The position numbers and the translations under genes were made by a program. The notes beneath the pieces were generated by a model. That model was given only the letters and a program-made list of their open reading frames with translations, searched no databases and was not told the origin of the DNA. 64,000 bases of DNA from Ulvibacter antarcticus (GTDB taxonomy: Bacteria; Bacteroidota; Bacteroidia; Flavobacteriales; Flavobacteriaceae): assembly GCF_003688405.1 (NCBI RefSeq), contig NZ_REFC01000013.1, positions 62,001 through 126,000 on the forward strand. Reading direction: 5' to 3'. This document shows positions 16,764 through 24,473 of the stretch, one piece after another; position 1 is the first letter of the stretch, and each line of letters starts with the position of its first letter.

Positions 16764-17216
16764 ATGTCATTTAACATCGTATTAATAGAACCCGAAATTC
16801 CTAATAACACAGGTAATATTGGAAGGCTGTCGCTGGCGACCGGAAGTAAATTACATCTTGTAAAACCCTTCGGATTTGAGTTAAGCGATAAACGTGTTAA
16901 ACGGGCAGGACTCGACTACTGGAAGCATCTGGATTTAGCGATCTATGAAAATCAGGAAGAATTCTTTGCGGTGCATGCCGATAAAAAAATGGCGTTTTTA
17001 TCCAGTCATGGAACACAGAATTATTGGGATATCAATTTTGAAGATAACCTGTTTTTTATCTTCGGAAAGGAATCCGTTGGCCTTGATACGGGTCTAACCG
17101 ATGCGAATCAGGATCGTTTGTTCAAGATCCCAATACACAGCGAACACATCCGAAGCATAAATCTTGCAAATGCTGTTAGCGTTGTGGTTTATGAAGGACT
17201 TCGGAATTTGAGATAG
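16764..17216 (+). CDS. trmL: tRNA (cytidine(34)-2'-O)-methyltransferase TrmL
   Basis: 150 residues, a compact SPOUT (knotted) methyltransferase that uses S-adenosylmethionine to methylate the wobble-position 2'-O of leucine tRNAs. Motifs run as expected: IVLIEPEIPNNTGNIGR at the start, the KPFGFELSDKRVKRAGLDYW block, FIFGKESVGL (SAM loop) and IPIHSEHIRSINLANAVSVVVYE (knot region). Length and motif order match TrmL/CspR rather than TrmH. It is cytoplasmic. The last codons include CTT CGG AAT, one of the over-represented CTTCGGAA sites that uses the rare arginine codon CGG. Confidence 0.94.
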   Translation: MSFNIVLIEPEIPNNTGNIGRLSLATGSKLHLVKPFGFELSDKRVKRAGLDYWKHLDLAIYENQEEFFAVHADKKMAFLSSHGTQNYWDINFEDNLFFIFGKESVGLDTGLTDANQDRLFKIPIHSEHIRSINLANAVSVVVYEGLRNLR

Positions 17217-17217
17217 G

Positions 17218-17366
17218 CTTCATCTCGATACAATCCGCCTGTGGCGGACCGCTCGATGTGACAGTGCTATAAAATTTGATTCTTAGCGACAATTCCTATT
17301 AAAGAGTTCATCTGTCACTTCGAGTGATTTTAGGATGCGTAGCAATCTTAAAATAGTATCGAGAAG
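17218..17366. repeat. Imperfect inverted-repeat element of dispersed (REP-like) type
   Basis: Nested inverted repeats fill this stretch after trmL. The outer arms are CTTCATCTCGATAC (17218-17231) and GTATCGAGAAG (17356-17366). The inner arms are GTGACAG (17258-17264) and CTGTCAC (17312-17318). A perfect hairpin TCCGCC-TGT-GGCGGA sits at 17234-17248. The words CACTTCGAGTG and TATCGAGAAG are, from memory, common in intergenic repeats of Flavobacteriaceae. No ORF is present. It might act as a bidirectional transcript end. Confidence 0.65.
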
Positions 17367-17423
17367 TTCTCGATATTATCAATAGAGTTATTATAATCAC
17401 TTGAAGTAACATATTTTCACTAA

Positions 17424-17472
17424 CAACTAACAACTAACAACTAACAACTAACAACTAACAACTAACCACTAA
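17424..17472. repeat. Heptamer tandem repeat (CAACTAA) x 6 plus CCACTAA
   Basis: Six perfect copies of CAACTAA are flanked by degenerate copies (CACTAA on the left, CCACTAA on the right). The unit differs by one base from the CATCTAA unit at 5980-6021. It lies between trmL and the helicase promoter. Together with the REP-like element it accounts for most of the 330-base gap between these genes. Confidence 0.95.
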
Positions 17473-17520
17473 ATCCCACATCTAAAATCTCATAACTGAA
17501 GCCCCACCCAACTTTTACAC

Positions 17521-17528
17521 TATCTTTG
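17521..17528 (+). promoter_or_regulatory. Promoter -7 box (TATCTTTG) of the DEAD-box helicase gene
   Basis: TATCTTTG matches the Bacteroidetes -7 consensus TAnnTTTG and stands 22 bases before the ATG. A good TTTG -33 element at 19-21 bases upstream is not visible, so this is a partial match. Confidence 0.5.
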
Positions 17529-17550
17529 CACAAATATCTTGTAAAAACCT

Positions 17551-18792
17551 ATGCACTTTACCGAACTCGCTTTAAACAAACCAATCTTAAAAGCAATTTT
17601 TGAGAAGAACTACGATAGCCCAACTGAAGTTCAGAAACAGGCTATTCCTTTGGTTTTGGATAAAAAAGATTTAATTGCCTCAGCCCAAACAGGAACTGGA
17701 AAGACGGCTGCCTTTGCCTTACCAATATTGCAACTATTATTTCATCAACAAGATGCGACAAAGAAAAACAAAAGGATAAGGGCTTTAATTGTAAGTCCTA
17801 CCCGGGAATTAGCAGTACAAATTGAAGCAGAATTTAAAGCCTACGGAAAGTATACAAATCTTAAAACAGCGGTAGTTTTTGGTGGTACGTCCATTGAGCC
17901 ACAGAAAGACATCCTCAAAAAAGGAGTGGACATTTTAATTGCTACCCCAGGTCGATTGCTTGATCTTCGAAAGCAAGAATTTATTAATTTGGACAAGGTA
18001 GAAATACTGGTTTTAGACGAGGCCGATTTAATGTTGGACATGGGTTTTATTGATGATGTCTTAAAGATTGATCGTATGTGTCCGGAAGACAAGCAGACCC
18101 TTTTATTTTCGGCTACTATGCCAATAAAGGTGATTCAATTGGCAAAATCCATCTTGACCGATCCGGAAAGAATAGAAATTTCACCTACAGCGGCAGCGGC
18201 TGGCGGAGTGCTTCAGTTGTTGTACTACGTGCCAAAACCTTCCAAAATCGAGTTGTGTTTGCATTTACTTCGGAATGAAATAAAAGGCAACATCTTAGTT
18301 TTCCGAAGAACAAAAAATGGTGTAGACAAACTTGAACAAACATTGATTAAGAATGACTTTAAAGTAGATAGTCTCCATGGAGATAAGTCTCAGAGTGCGC
18401 GTCAATCTGCTTTGAACAAGTTTAAAAACGGTGAAGTAAATATTCTTATCGCCACCGATGTAGCATCTCGTGGTATTGATATTGAAGATCTTGATGCGGT
18501 AATTAATTTCGACTTGCCTAATATTCCGGAAACTTACATCCATCGAATTGGAAGAACTGGGCGTGCAGGAAAATCGGGGACATCGTACTCCTTGTGTGCT
18601 GCCGATGAAAAAAAGTATGTGAAGGAGATTCAGAAACTACTTCAGAAGCCCATCAAGGTTGTTGAAGATCACCTTTTTCCACTTGATCCTGAGGCAAAAC
18701 CTCCTATTCATAAAAAGAAGAAAACAGGAAGCAAACATAAGTCAGGTAGAAAATCGGCTGCTTCAAAAAAGAATAAAAAGCGCTGGTATTAA
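17551..18792 (+). CDS. DEAD-box ATP-dependent RNA helicase (RhlE-like)
   Basis: 413 residues with all helicase motifs: Q motif (SPTEVQKQAIP), I (AQTGTGKT), Ia (PTRELAVQ), II (DEAD), III (SAT), IV, V (ATDVASRGIDI) and VI (HRIGRTGRAG). The C-terminus is short and very basic (KKKKTGSKHKSGRK), as in RhlE proteins, and probably binds RNA. It unwinds RNA duplexes in ribosome assembly or mRNA turnover, often at low temperature. It is transcribed alone, from a TATCTTTG -7 box at 17521. Confidence 0.94.
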   Translation: MHFTELALNKPILKAIFEKNYDSPTEVQKQAIPLVLDKKDLIASAQTGTGKTAAFALPILQLLFHQQDATKKNKRIRALIVSPTRELAVQIEAEFKAYGKYTNLKTAVVFGGTSIEPQKDILKKGVDILIATPGRLLDLRKQEFINLDKVEILVLDEADLMLDMGFIDDVLKIDRMCPEDKQTLLFSATMPIKVIQLAKSILTDPERIEISPTAAAAGGVLQLLYYVPKPSKIELCLHLLRNEIKGNILVFRRTKNGVDKLEQTLIKNDFKVDSLHGDKSQSARQSALNKFKNGEVNILIATDVASRGIDIEDLDAVINFDLPNIPETYIHRIGRTGRAGKSGTSYSLCAADEKKYVKEIQKLLQKPIKVVEDHLFPLDPEAKPPIHKKKKTGSKHKSGRKSAASKKNKKRWY

Positions 18793-18960
18793 GCTAAATA
18801 AAGTAGCTAGAACTTCCGTTTAACCATAATTCTTTTCATTTCCTCTAAAAAGTACGAAAAAGATTACGTAAGATTATCTCAAGTGTAAATGATTTCCTAC
18901 ATTTATCTTGCCCGTCAATCTACAATAGTCTTTTCTCTTTGCTATTTAAATGTAAAGAAG

Positions 18961-19119
18961 ATGGAAAAAGAATTAAATTATCCGTTCAATAGGCGTTCAG
19001 AAAATTATTTTGATTGGCTATATCATGTTATCCGGTCTGAAAAATATTATCAAGCCGATGCAGTAATTGTTATGAATGATATAAATTCGATATATCTACC
19101 GAAGGATGATCGAGACTAA
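18961..19119 (+). CDS. Small hypothetical protein (52 residues)
   Basis: I chose ATG 18961 over a longer frame beginning at 18889, because the upstream part reads like intergenic DNA and AAGAAG directly precedes the ATG. The 52 residues begin MEKELNYPFNRRSENYFDWL and are rich in charged and aromatic residues, with a plausible helix-strand layout and no signal or membrane segment. Codon use looks like that of real genes here. The function is unknown. It is convergent with the M14 peptidase gene, whose end is 8 bases away. Confidence 0.5.
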   Translation: MEKELNYPFNRRSENYFDWLYHVIRSEKYYQADAVIVMNDINSIYLPKDDRD

Positions 19120-19126
19120 AGGAAGT

Positions 19127-21610
19127 TTACATATCCGACTTAATATCGTTCACAAAGAAAATCGCGTTGGCGATAAACAACTTTCCGTTCTCCCAAAAAG
19201 ATCGGAACAGTACGTCGTCAACTAGATAAACAACACTTCCTTTTCCGATTCTATCTTCCCCAAAAACAAGTGAATTTTTAAGCCCGGCTTTGGCATCAAT
19301 ACCTGAAAAACCAGAGACACTCACGGCATCCTCATTGATATATCCCACATTATAACCATCCTCTAAAAAGGCATAAGAGCTCCCACCTTGTTTTAAGCTG
19401 AAGTAGCTACTGCCGTAGCCAAAAGCCAAAGGGTGTGAGGCATCGAGCGTTACCTTATAAATACTACCTGTAATAAAATCTTTTACACTTTCTCTTTCAC
19501 GTTGATCGTAAGGAGTGAGTTTTCCTTTTTTAATAGCAACTGAATCTTTAGCTTTATCTTCGTTCTTTTTCAATCCGAAGCCATCTTTGTCTTTAAATGC
19601 ACTCACAGCTCTTCCAATTGTAATGAGTTTTCCACCCTCCTTTATCCAATCTTTAACAATGCTTAAAGTAGAATCGTTTAGTACATCAGAATACCATCCT
19701 TCTGGCAGTATAAGTGTATTGAATTCTGAAAGGTCAATCTGCTTAAAATCGTCGGTATCTATATTCGTGACCGGATACTGTAATTGTGTTTCGAAAAAGT
19801 GCCATGCCGCACCGAAACTCAGGGATGAGACACCTTTGCCTTTTAACATTGCGATTTTTGGAGCGTTTATAATCTTTATATTAGCCGATCCAAAATCGAT
19901 TCTGTTATCACTAAAACTACTTTTAGCAGCGTATAATTCCTTCTGATTCTCGTTCGCAATTTTTACAACTGTTTTATGAAAATCCTTGTTTGTCCTATTA
20001 TCACTTTTGGTGATTACCAAACTACCTCTTCCGAAGCTTTGACCACCAAATTGCAGTTCCTTTTCGGAAAAACGGACTCTAATACCTTTTTGCAGCAGGG
20101 CAGCTAAGAAAGTTGCGTCACTAATATCATCCCAACCGGCAATATATCCGGCACCCGAAGGCAATTCAGTATTTAGTACCTGCCGTTTTATGATTTTATT
20201 GTCGGCTTTCACCAATGATGTACTCGCTACAGCGTCCAAACCATAAGCATATGGAATACTCCAGGCCGTAATATCGTAGGTTAACGGATCATCCAGTTTG
20301 GCTTCCGGCTCGAAAAGTACCTTTATCATTTTGCCTTTTGGCTGATTGGTACTTACTACTAAAGCGCCTTGGCTATTCATACTTCCGTTTTTGGCTTCGA
20401 TAAAATTGAAGCCACTAACTGTTCCTCCACTTGAAAAACCATAAGTGATATCGTGTTTATCCAATAATTTGGTAAGCGAAAGGATTTTGTCCGGATTGCC
20501 ATTCAGCACATAACTTTTGTACTTTAATCCATCATTTTTAAAGAACTTCTGAAATTCAGAATTTAAGCGTTTGGCATTTTTTGAAGCCATTTCGACCGTA
20601 GATAAACCGGTAGTGGTATGATGTGCAATTCGGTCTTCTAATGTAAGTACAAATCCTTCATCGGTGTTGATTCCTAATCCGGCACGCCCATGACCTGCTT
20701 GTTCGTAAGTCATTCCGATGGCACCCATAAACATCGGGTAGGTATCACCATAGCTTGGATATAATAGATCAAACAATTCGCCAGTGAAGAATAACCAGCC
20801 TTTATCATCGAAATAACGCGCGTGGTTTTTACCGATCTCAATTTGAAATTCTCGTTGAAATGGTGTTATAATTTCATGATAAGGTTCTGCAGCCGGCGCA
20901 AAATAATAAGGATCATTTATTCCTTGTTCGTGAAAATCTACGTGAATCTGTGGCATCCACTGATTGTATATTTTTAGCCGTTGTTGACTTTCAACCTGTG
21001 TTGCCCATGCCCAGTCACGATTAAGGTCGAACAAATAATGATTAGGACGTCCTCCCGGCCAAGGTTCACTGTGTTCTGTTGCAGATTGAAGGACATTATA
21101 AGGCGTAGATTTTACCTGATTGTACCAATTCGCATATCGATCGCGTCCGTCGGGATTAATACACGGGTCTATAATAACGACAGTATTTTTTAACCATTGT
21201 TGATTTTCAGTAATGAGCTTGTACAAGGTGATCATAGCCGCTTCGGTGCTGGAAGCTTCATTTCCATGTACATTATAACTAAGCCAAACGATGGCGGTTT
21301 CGGGATTAGCGGTCCCGGATTCAATACCCGTTTGCTTCAGATTGTCGGTACGAATTTTTTCGATGTTTTTTATGTTTTCTTCGGAAGAAATTATGGCATA
21401 ACTCAAGGGGCGGCGTTCGTTCGTCTTTCCGTAGAAATCGTAATTCACCATATTGCTTTCAGAAGCTACATGCTCAAAATATCGTACCACGTCTGCATGT
21501 CGCGAAAATTCACTGCCAAGTTCGTACCCTAGAAATTCTGAAGGTGATTGTAGTTGAGCATTCGTAAGCGTAGTTATAAGTAAAAGTAGGAGGGTGATAC
21601 CGCGAGTCAT
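19127..21610 (-). CDS. Secreted M14-family zinc carboxypeptidase
   Basis: 827 residues with a signal peptide (TRGITLLLLLITTLTNAQ). The catalytic domain occupies about residues 20-370: zinc ligands His 115 and Glu 118 in NVHGNEAS, Arg 156-158 in INPDGRDR for substrate binding, and the third zinc ligand His 227 in HVDFHEQG; the general-base Glu is probably in MTYEQAGHGRAG. The C-terminal half, about 450 residues, contains GATase1-like strands (LILPEGWY, KLITIGRAV), as often seen in long Bacteroidetes M14 proteins. It is probably periplasmic and trims peptides or proteins. It is monocistronic, with the divergent bshC promoter upstream. Confidence 0.92.
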   Translation of the reverse strand: MTRGITLLLLLITTLTNAQLQSPSEFLGYELGSEFSRHADVVRYFEHVASESNMVNYDFYGKTNERRPLSYAIISSEENIKNIEKIRTDNLKQTGIESGTANPETAIVWLSYNVHGNEASSTEAAMITLYKLITENQQWLKNTVVIIDPCINPDGRDRYANWYNQVKSTPYNVLQSATEHSEPWPGGRPNHYLFDLNRDWAWATQVESQQRLKIYNQWMPQIHVDFHEQGINDPYYFAPAAEPYHEIITPFQREFQIEIGKNHARYFDDKGWLFFTGELFDLLYPSYGDTYPMFMGAIGMTYEQAGHGRAGLGINTDEGFVLTLEDRIAHHTTTGLSTVEMASKNAKRLNSEFQKFFKNDGLKYKSYVLNGNPDKILSLTKLLDKHDITYGFSSGGTVSGFNFIEAKNGSMNSQGALVVSTNQPKGKMIKVLFEPEAKLDDPLTYDITAWSIPYAYGLDAVASTSLVKADNKIIKRQVLNTELPSGAGYIAGWDDISDATFLAALLQKGIRVRFSEKELQFGGQSFGRGSLVITKSDNRTNKDFHKTVVKIANENQKELYAAKSSFSDNRIDFGSANIKIINAPKIAMLKGKGVSSLSFGAAWHFFETQLQYPVTNIDTDDFKQIDLSEFNTLILPEGWYSDVLNDSTLSIVKDWIKEGGKLITIGRAVSAFKDKDGFGLKKNEDKAKDSVAIKKGKLTPYDQRERESVKDFITGSIYKVTLDASHPLAFGYGSSYFSLKQGGSSYAFLEDGYNVGYINEDAVSVSGFSGIDAKAGLKNSLVFGEDRIGKGSVVYLVDDVLFRSFWENGKLFIANAIFFVNDIKSDM

Positions 21611-21825
21611 AGATTGTATTTTAATTCGTTAAATCTACTAAAGAATACGGGAATAGCCATAAAGAATTTTATAATCCGAAGCATCTTGTTTTTACTATTT
21701 TTTAGAGATCGCATTTTTGTTCTGTGTAAAATCTGAAATGGTTACTTTTTGGGTGAATTAACGTAACTTTAAAATTTTTACAATTTAAAGTAGCTATTTT
21801 TACAGCATTATTTCTGAATTACCCT

Positions 21826-23421
21826 ATGACCAAACAATCCATTGCTTATAAAGATACCGGCTACTTCTCGAAACTAATGTGTGATTATTTAGATGAGGCG
21901 TCGTCGCTTCAGGAGTTCTACGGAAACTTCCCGAAATTGGCCAACTTTCAAAAGCAAATTGCATTAAAAAAGGAAAGCTTCTCTGCGGAATCTCGCGCTG
22001 TTTTGGTCGACTCACTTCAGAAGCAATACAAAAACATAACACTTTCCGAAGCCACTCAAAAGAATATTACTTCCCTTTCCGAAGAAAACACCTTTACCAT
22101 TACAACCGGACATCAACTAAATCTGTTTACGGGTCCTCTTTATTTTTTGTACAAGATTTTTTCAGTTATTAATCTTAGCGAGCAATTAAAGAAGGCATAT
22201 CCTGATTCGAATTTTGTGCCGGTTTACTGGATGGCAACCGAAGATCATGATTTTGAAGAAATTAATTATTTTAATCTCTTCGGAAAAAAGGTGCAGTGGA
22301 AACGGAAAGATGGCGGTGCTGTAGGAGAATTGTCAACCGAAGGACTAGCTGATGTCGCCGCTATTTTACTGAAGCAGTTTGGAGATTCTGAAAATGGCAA
22401 GGCGTTAAGTTCGCTATTTTCTGAAGCTTATCTAAAACATGATAATCTTGCTGAGGCAACTCGCGATTTAGGAAATGCCTTGTTCGCTAAATATGGACTT
22501 GTCATTGTTGACGGGAATGATACCGATTTAAAAAAAGCCTTCGTTCCATACGCTCATAAAGAAATTGAATCACAGCTTTCTTTTAATAAAATCACGAAAA
22601 CTACTCAAAAATTAACGGCTTTGGGGTATCCGGAACAGGTGCATCCAAGGGAGATTAATTTATTCTATTTGGACAAGGGGATTCGGGAAAGAATCATCGA
22701 AAAAGACGGGCGGTTTTATATTAATGAAACCACCTTAGAATTTTCGAAGGATGAGTTGTTGGAATTAATAGAGGCTGCTCCTGAAAAGTTTTCACCGAAT
22801 GCGCTACTTCGTCCTCTGTATCAGGAGGTGATCTTGCCTAATTTGTGTTATATAGGTGGTGGTGGAGAAGTGGCGTATTGGTTGCAGTTAAAAGATTATT
22901 TTGAAAGTGTGTCTGTTCCCTTTCCGGTATTGTTACTTCGGAATTCGGTGCTATTAATGCCAACCTATCTTTCAGAAAAGCTTAAAAAAATGGAAGTGCC
23001 TTTAGAGTCGCTTTTTCTGAAACAATCGGATCTTAGAACGAAACATACACATCAGATTTCGGAGGTAGCTATCGATTTTTCAACTCAGCGCACACATTTA
23101 GAACAACAATTTAAAGACCTGTACAACTTGGCTGAAAAAACAGATGCTTCCTTCAAAGGTGCTGTTGGAGCGCAGGAAAAGAAGCAGTTGAACGGTCTGG
23201 ATCATCTCGAGAAGCGACTTTTAAAAGCACAGAAACGAAAATTGAAAGATGAGTTGGAACGCTTAACCGAGCTTCAGAACGAACTATTTCCAAATCAAGG
23301 TTTGCAGGAACGTACTTTAAATTTCTCTGAATTCTATTTGGAGTACGGAGACATACTGCTTTCAGAATTAAAAGAAAATCTGGACCCACTTCATCACGAA
23401 TTCACGATATTAGAATTATAA
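21826..23421 (+). CDS. bshC: Bacillithiol biosynthesis cysteine-adding enzyme BshC
   Basis: 531 residues, the usual BshC length. It performs the last step of bacillithiol synthesis, adding cysteine to glucosaminyl-malate. Clear signatures are TGHQLNLFTGPLYFLYKI, VYWMATEDHDFEEI, and a long C-terminal coiled-coil region (about 390-500) that mediates dimer formation. bshA and bshB are not in the window. The gene is dense in the CTTCSGAAG motif (22048, 22078, 22278, 22939). It converges with the GshB-like gene, with 2 bases between the stop codons. Confidence 0.95.
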   Translation: MTKQSIAYKDTGYFSKLMCDYLDEASSLQEFYGNFPKLANFQKQIALKKESFSAESRAVLVDSLQKQYKNITLSEATQKNITSLSEENTFTITTGHQLNLFTGPLYFLYKIFSVINLSEQLKKAYPDSNFVPVYWMATEDHDFEEINYFNLFGKKVQWKRKDGGAVGELSTEGLADVAAILLKQFGDSENGKALSSLFSEAYLKHDNLAEATRDLGNALFAKYGLVIVDGNDTDLKKAFVPYAHKEIESQLSFNKITKTTQKLTALGYPEQVHPREINLFYLDKGIRERIIEKDGRFYINETTLEFSKDELLELIEAAPEKFSPNALLRPLYQEVILPNLCYIGGGGEVAYWLQLKDYFESVSVPFPVLLLRNSVLLMPTYLSEKLKKMEVPLESLFLKQSDLRTKHTHQISEVAIDFSTQRTHLEQQFKDLYNLAEKTDASFKGAVGAQEKKQLNGLDHLEKRLLKAQKRKLKDELERLTELQNELFPNQGLQERTLNFSEFYLEYGDILLSELKENLDPLHHEFTILEL

Positions 23422-23423
23422 TA

Positions 23424-24467
23424 CTACAGTGTCGCTAACCGGCTATTAAACAAGTAGTCTTCATAAACGTTATTATAATGCACCTTCTTCTCGATAGATT
23501 TGATCACTTCTGTGGCGAAGTCGGCATCGTACATTTGACCCATCACATTTAACCCTCCAGGACTAAAGACATTAATCTCCATTAATTTATCACCTACAAT
23601 ATCGATCCCAACCAGGAACATTCCATCCTGAACTAGTTTAGGACGAACAATCTCCGCCAAAGCTAAAATAGTATCGTTCATTTTTACTTTTTGAGGGCGG
23701 CCACCAGCATGAATGTTACTGCGAATATCGCCACTTGCATTTACGCGTTGCATTATTGCATATTTTCCATCTGGCGTTTTAAGTGGTTCACCATTCATTA
23801 AAAAGAGTCGTGTGTCACCATTTTTAGCTTCCGGAAGATATTCCTGTGCGATTACAAATCCGTCACGACAAATTGCATCGATGGTTTGAGTGAGATTATG
23901 TTCATTTTTTTTATCCATCATAAACACATTTGTTCCTCCTGAACCTTGTAAAGGTTTTAAAATCATCTTATTCTTTTGAGCCGCGAAAAATTCTTTAATC
24001 TCTGCATGGTCTCTTGAAATAATGGTTTTTGGCCTGAGAATTTCCGGGAAATGTTGGAAATACATCTTATTTACGGCACCGGCTAAACTACTTGGGTGAT
24101 TTAAAACGATTACATTATCTCTTGTGGCGATTTCTCCAAAAATGAATGCGGCATTTTGAGCCCATTCTCTTTCGTTGATTTCATCGGAAGGATCATTTCG
24201 AAGAAATAAAACATCTAATTCTTTTGATGTGATTCGCGTAAATTCTTCTTTTTGAACTGCCTTGAAATAAGTTTCCTGTGTTTTAAAATTTTTACCACTT
24301 ATAGTTTTGCATCTCGCTGAAAGATGACCATCACTAGCGTACGCCAGTTCGCCAACTCCAATGAAATAAACTTCATGTTCTCTTTTGTAGGCTGAAAATC
24401 CTAGTGCTGGTGTTGTAAAGTTTGGCTTTTCAGTTGCGTGGTCGTTTATTATAAATGCTATTTTCAT
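23424..24467 (-). CDS. GshB-like ATP-grasp ligase
   Basis: 347 residues. The N-terminal domain is followed by an ATP-grasp fold: a glycine-rich loop (KPLQGSGGTNVFM), the lysine-bearing strand KMILKP, and the metal-binding strand LMEINVFSPGGLNVMGQ, which closely resembles bacterial glutathione synthetase (EINVxSPxG). It should join a carboxylate to an amine via an acyl phosphate. True glutathione synthesis is doubtful because BshC indicates bacillithiol as the thiol here and no gshA partner is adjacent. The gene follows the QEGLA-motif peptidase by 6 bases, so the two act together. See the amidoligase finding. Confidence 0.87.
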   Translation of the reverse strand: MKIAFIINDHATEKPNFTTPALGFSAYKREHEVYFIGVGELAYASDGHLSARCKTISGKNFKTQETYFKAVQKEEFTRITSKELDVLFLRNDPSDEINEREWAQNAAFIFGEIATRDNVIVLNHPSSLAGAVNKMYFQHFPEILRPKTIISRDHAEIKEFFAAQKNKMILKPLQGSGGTNVFMMDKKNEHNLTQTIDAICRDGFVIAQEYLPEAKNGDTRLFLMNGEPLKTPDGKYAIMQRVNASGDIRSNIHAGGRPQKVKMNDTILALAEIVRPKLVQDGMFLVGIDIVGDKLMEINVFSPGGLNVMGQMYDADFATEVIKSIEKKVHYNNVYEDYLFNSRLATL

Positions 24468-24473
24468 TGTTTT

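Noticed and set aside
23424-24467. GshB-like gene as true glutathione synthetase
   Set aside because: The presence of bshC points to bacillithiol, and the gene is paired with a QEGLA peptidase, not gshA.
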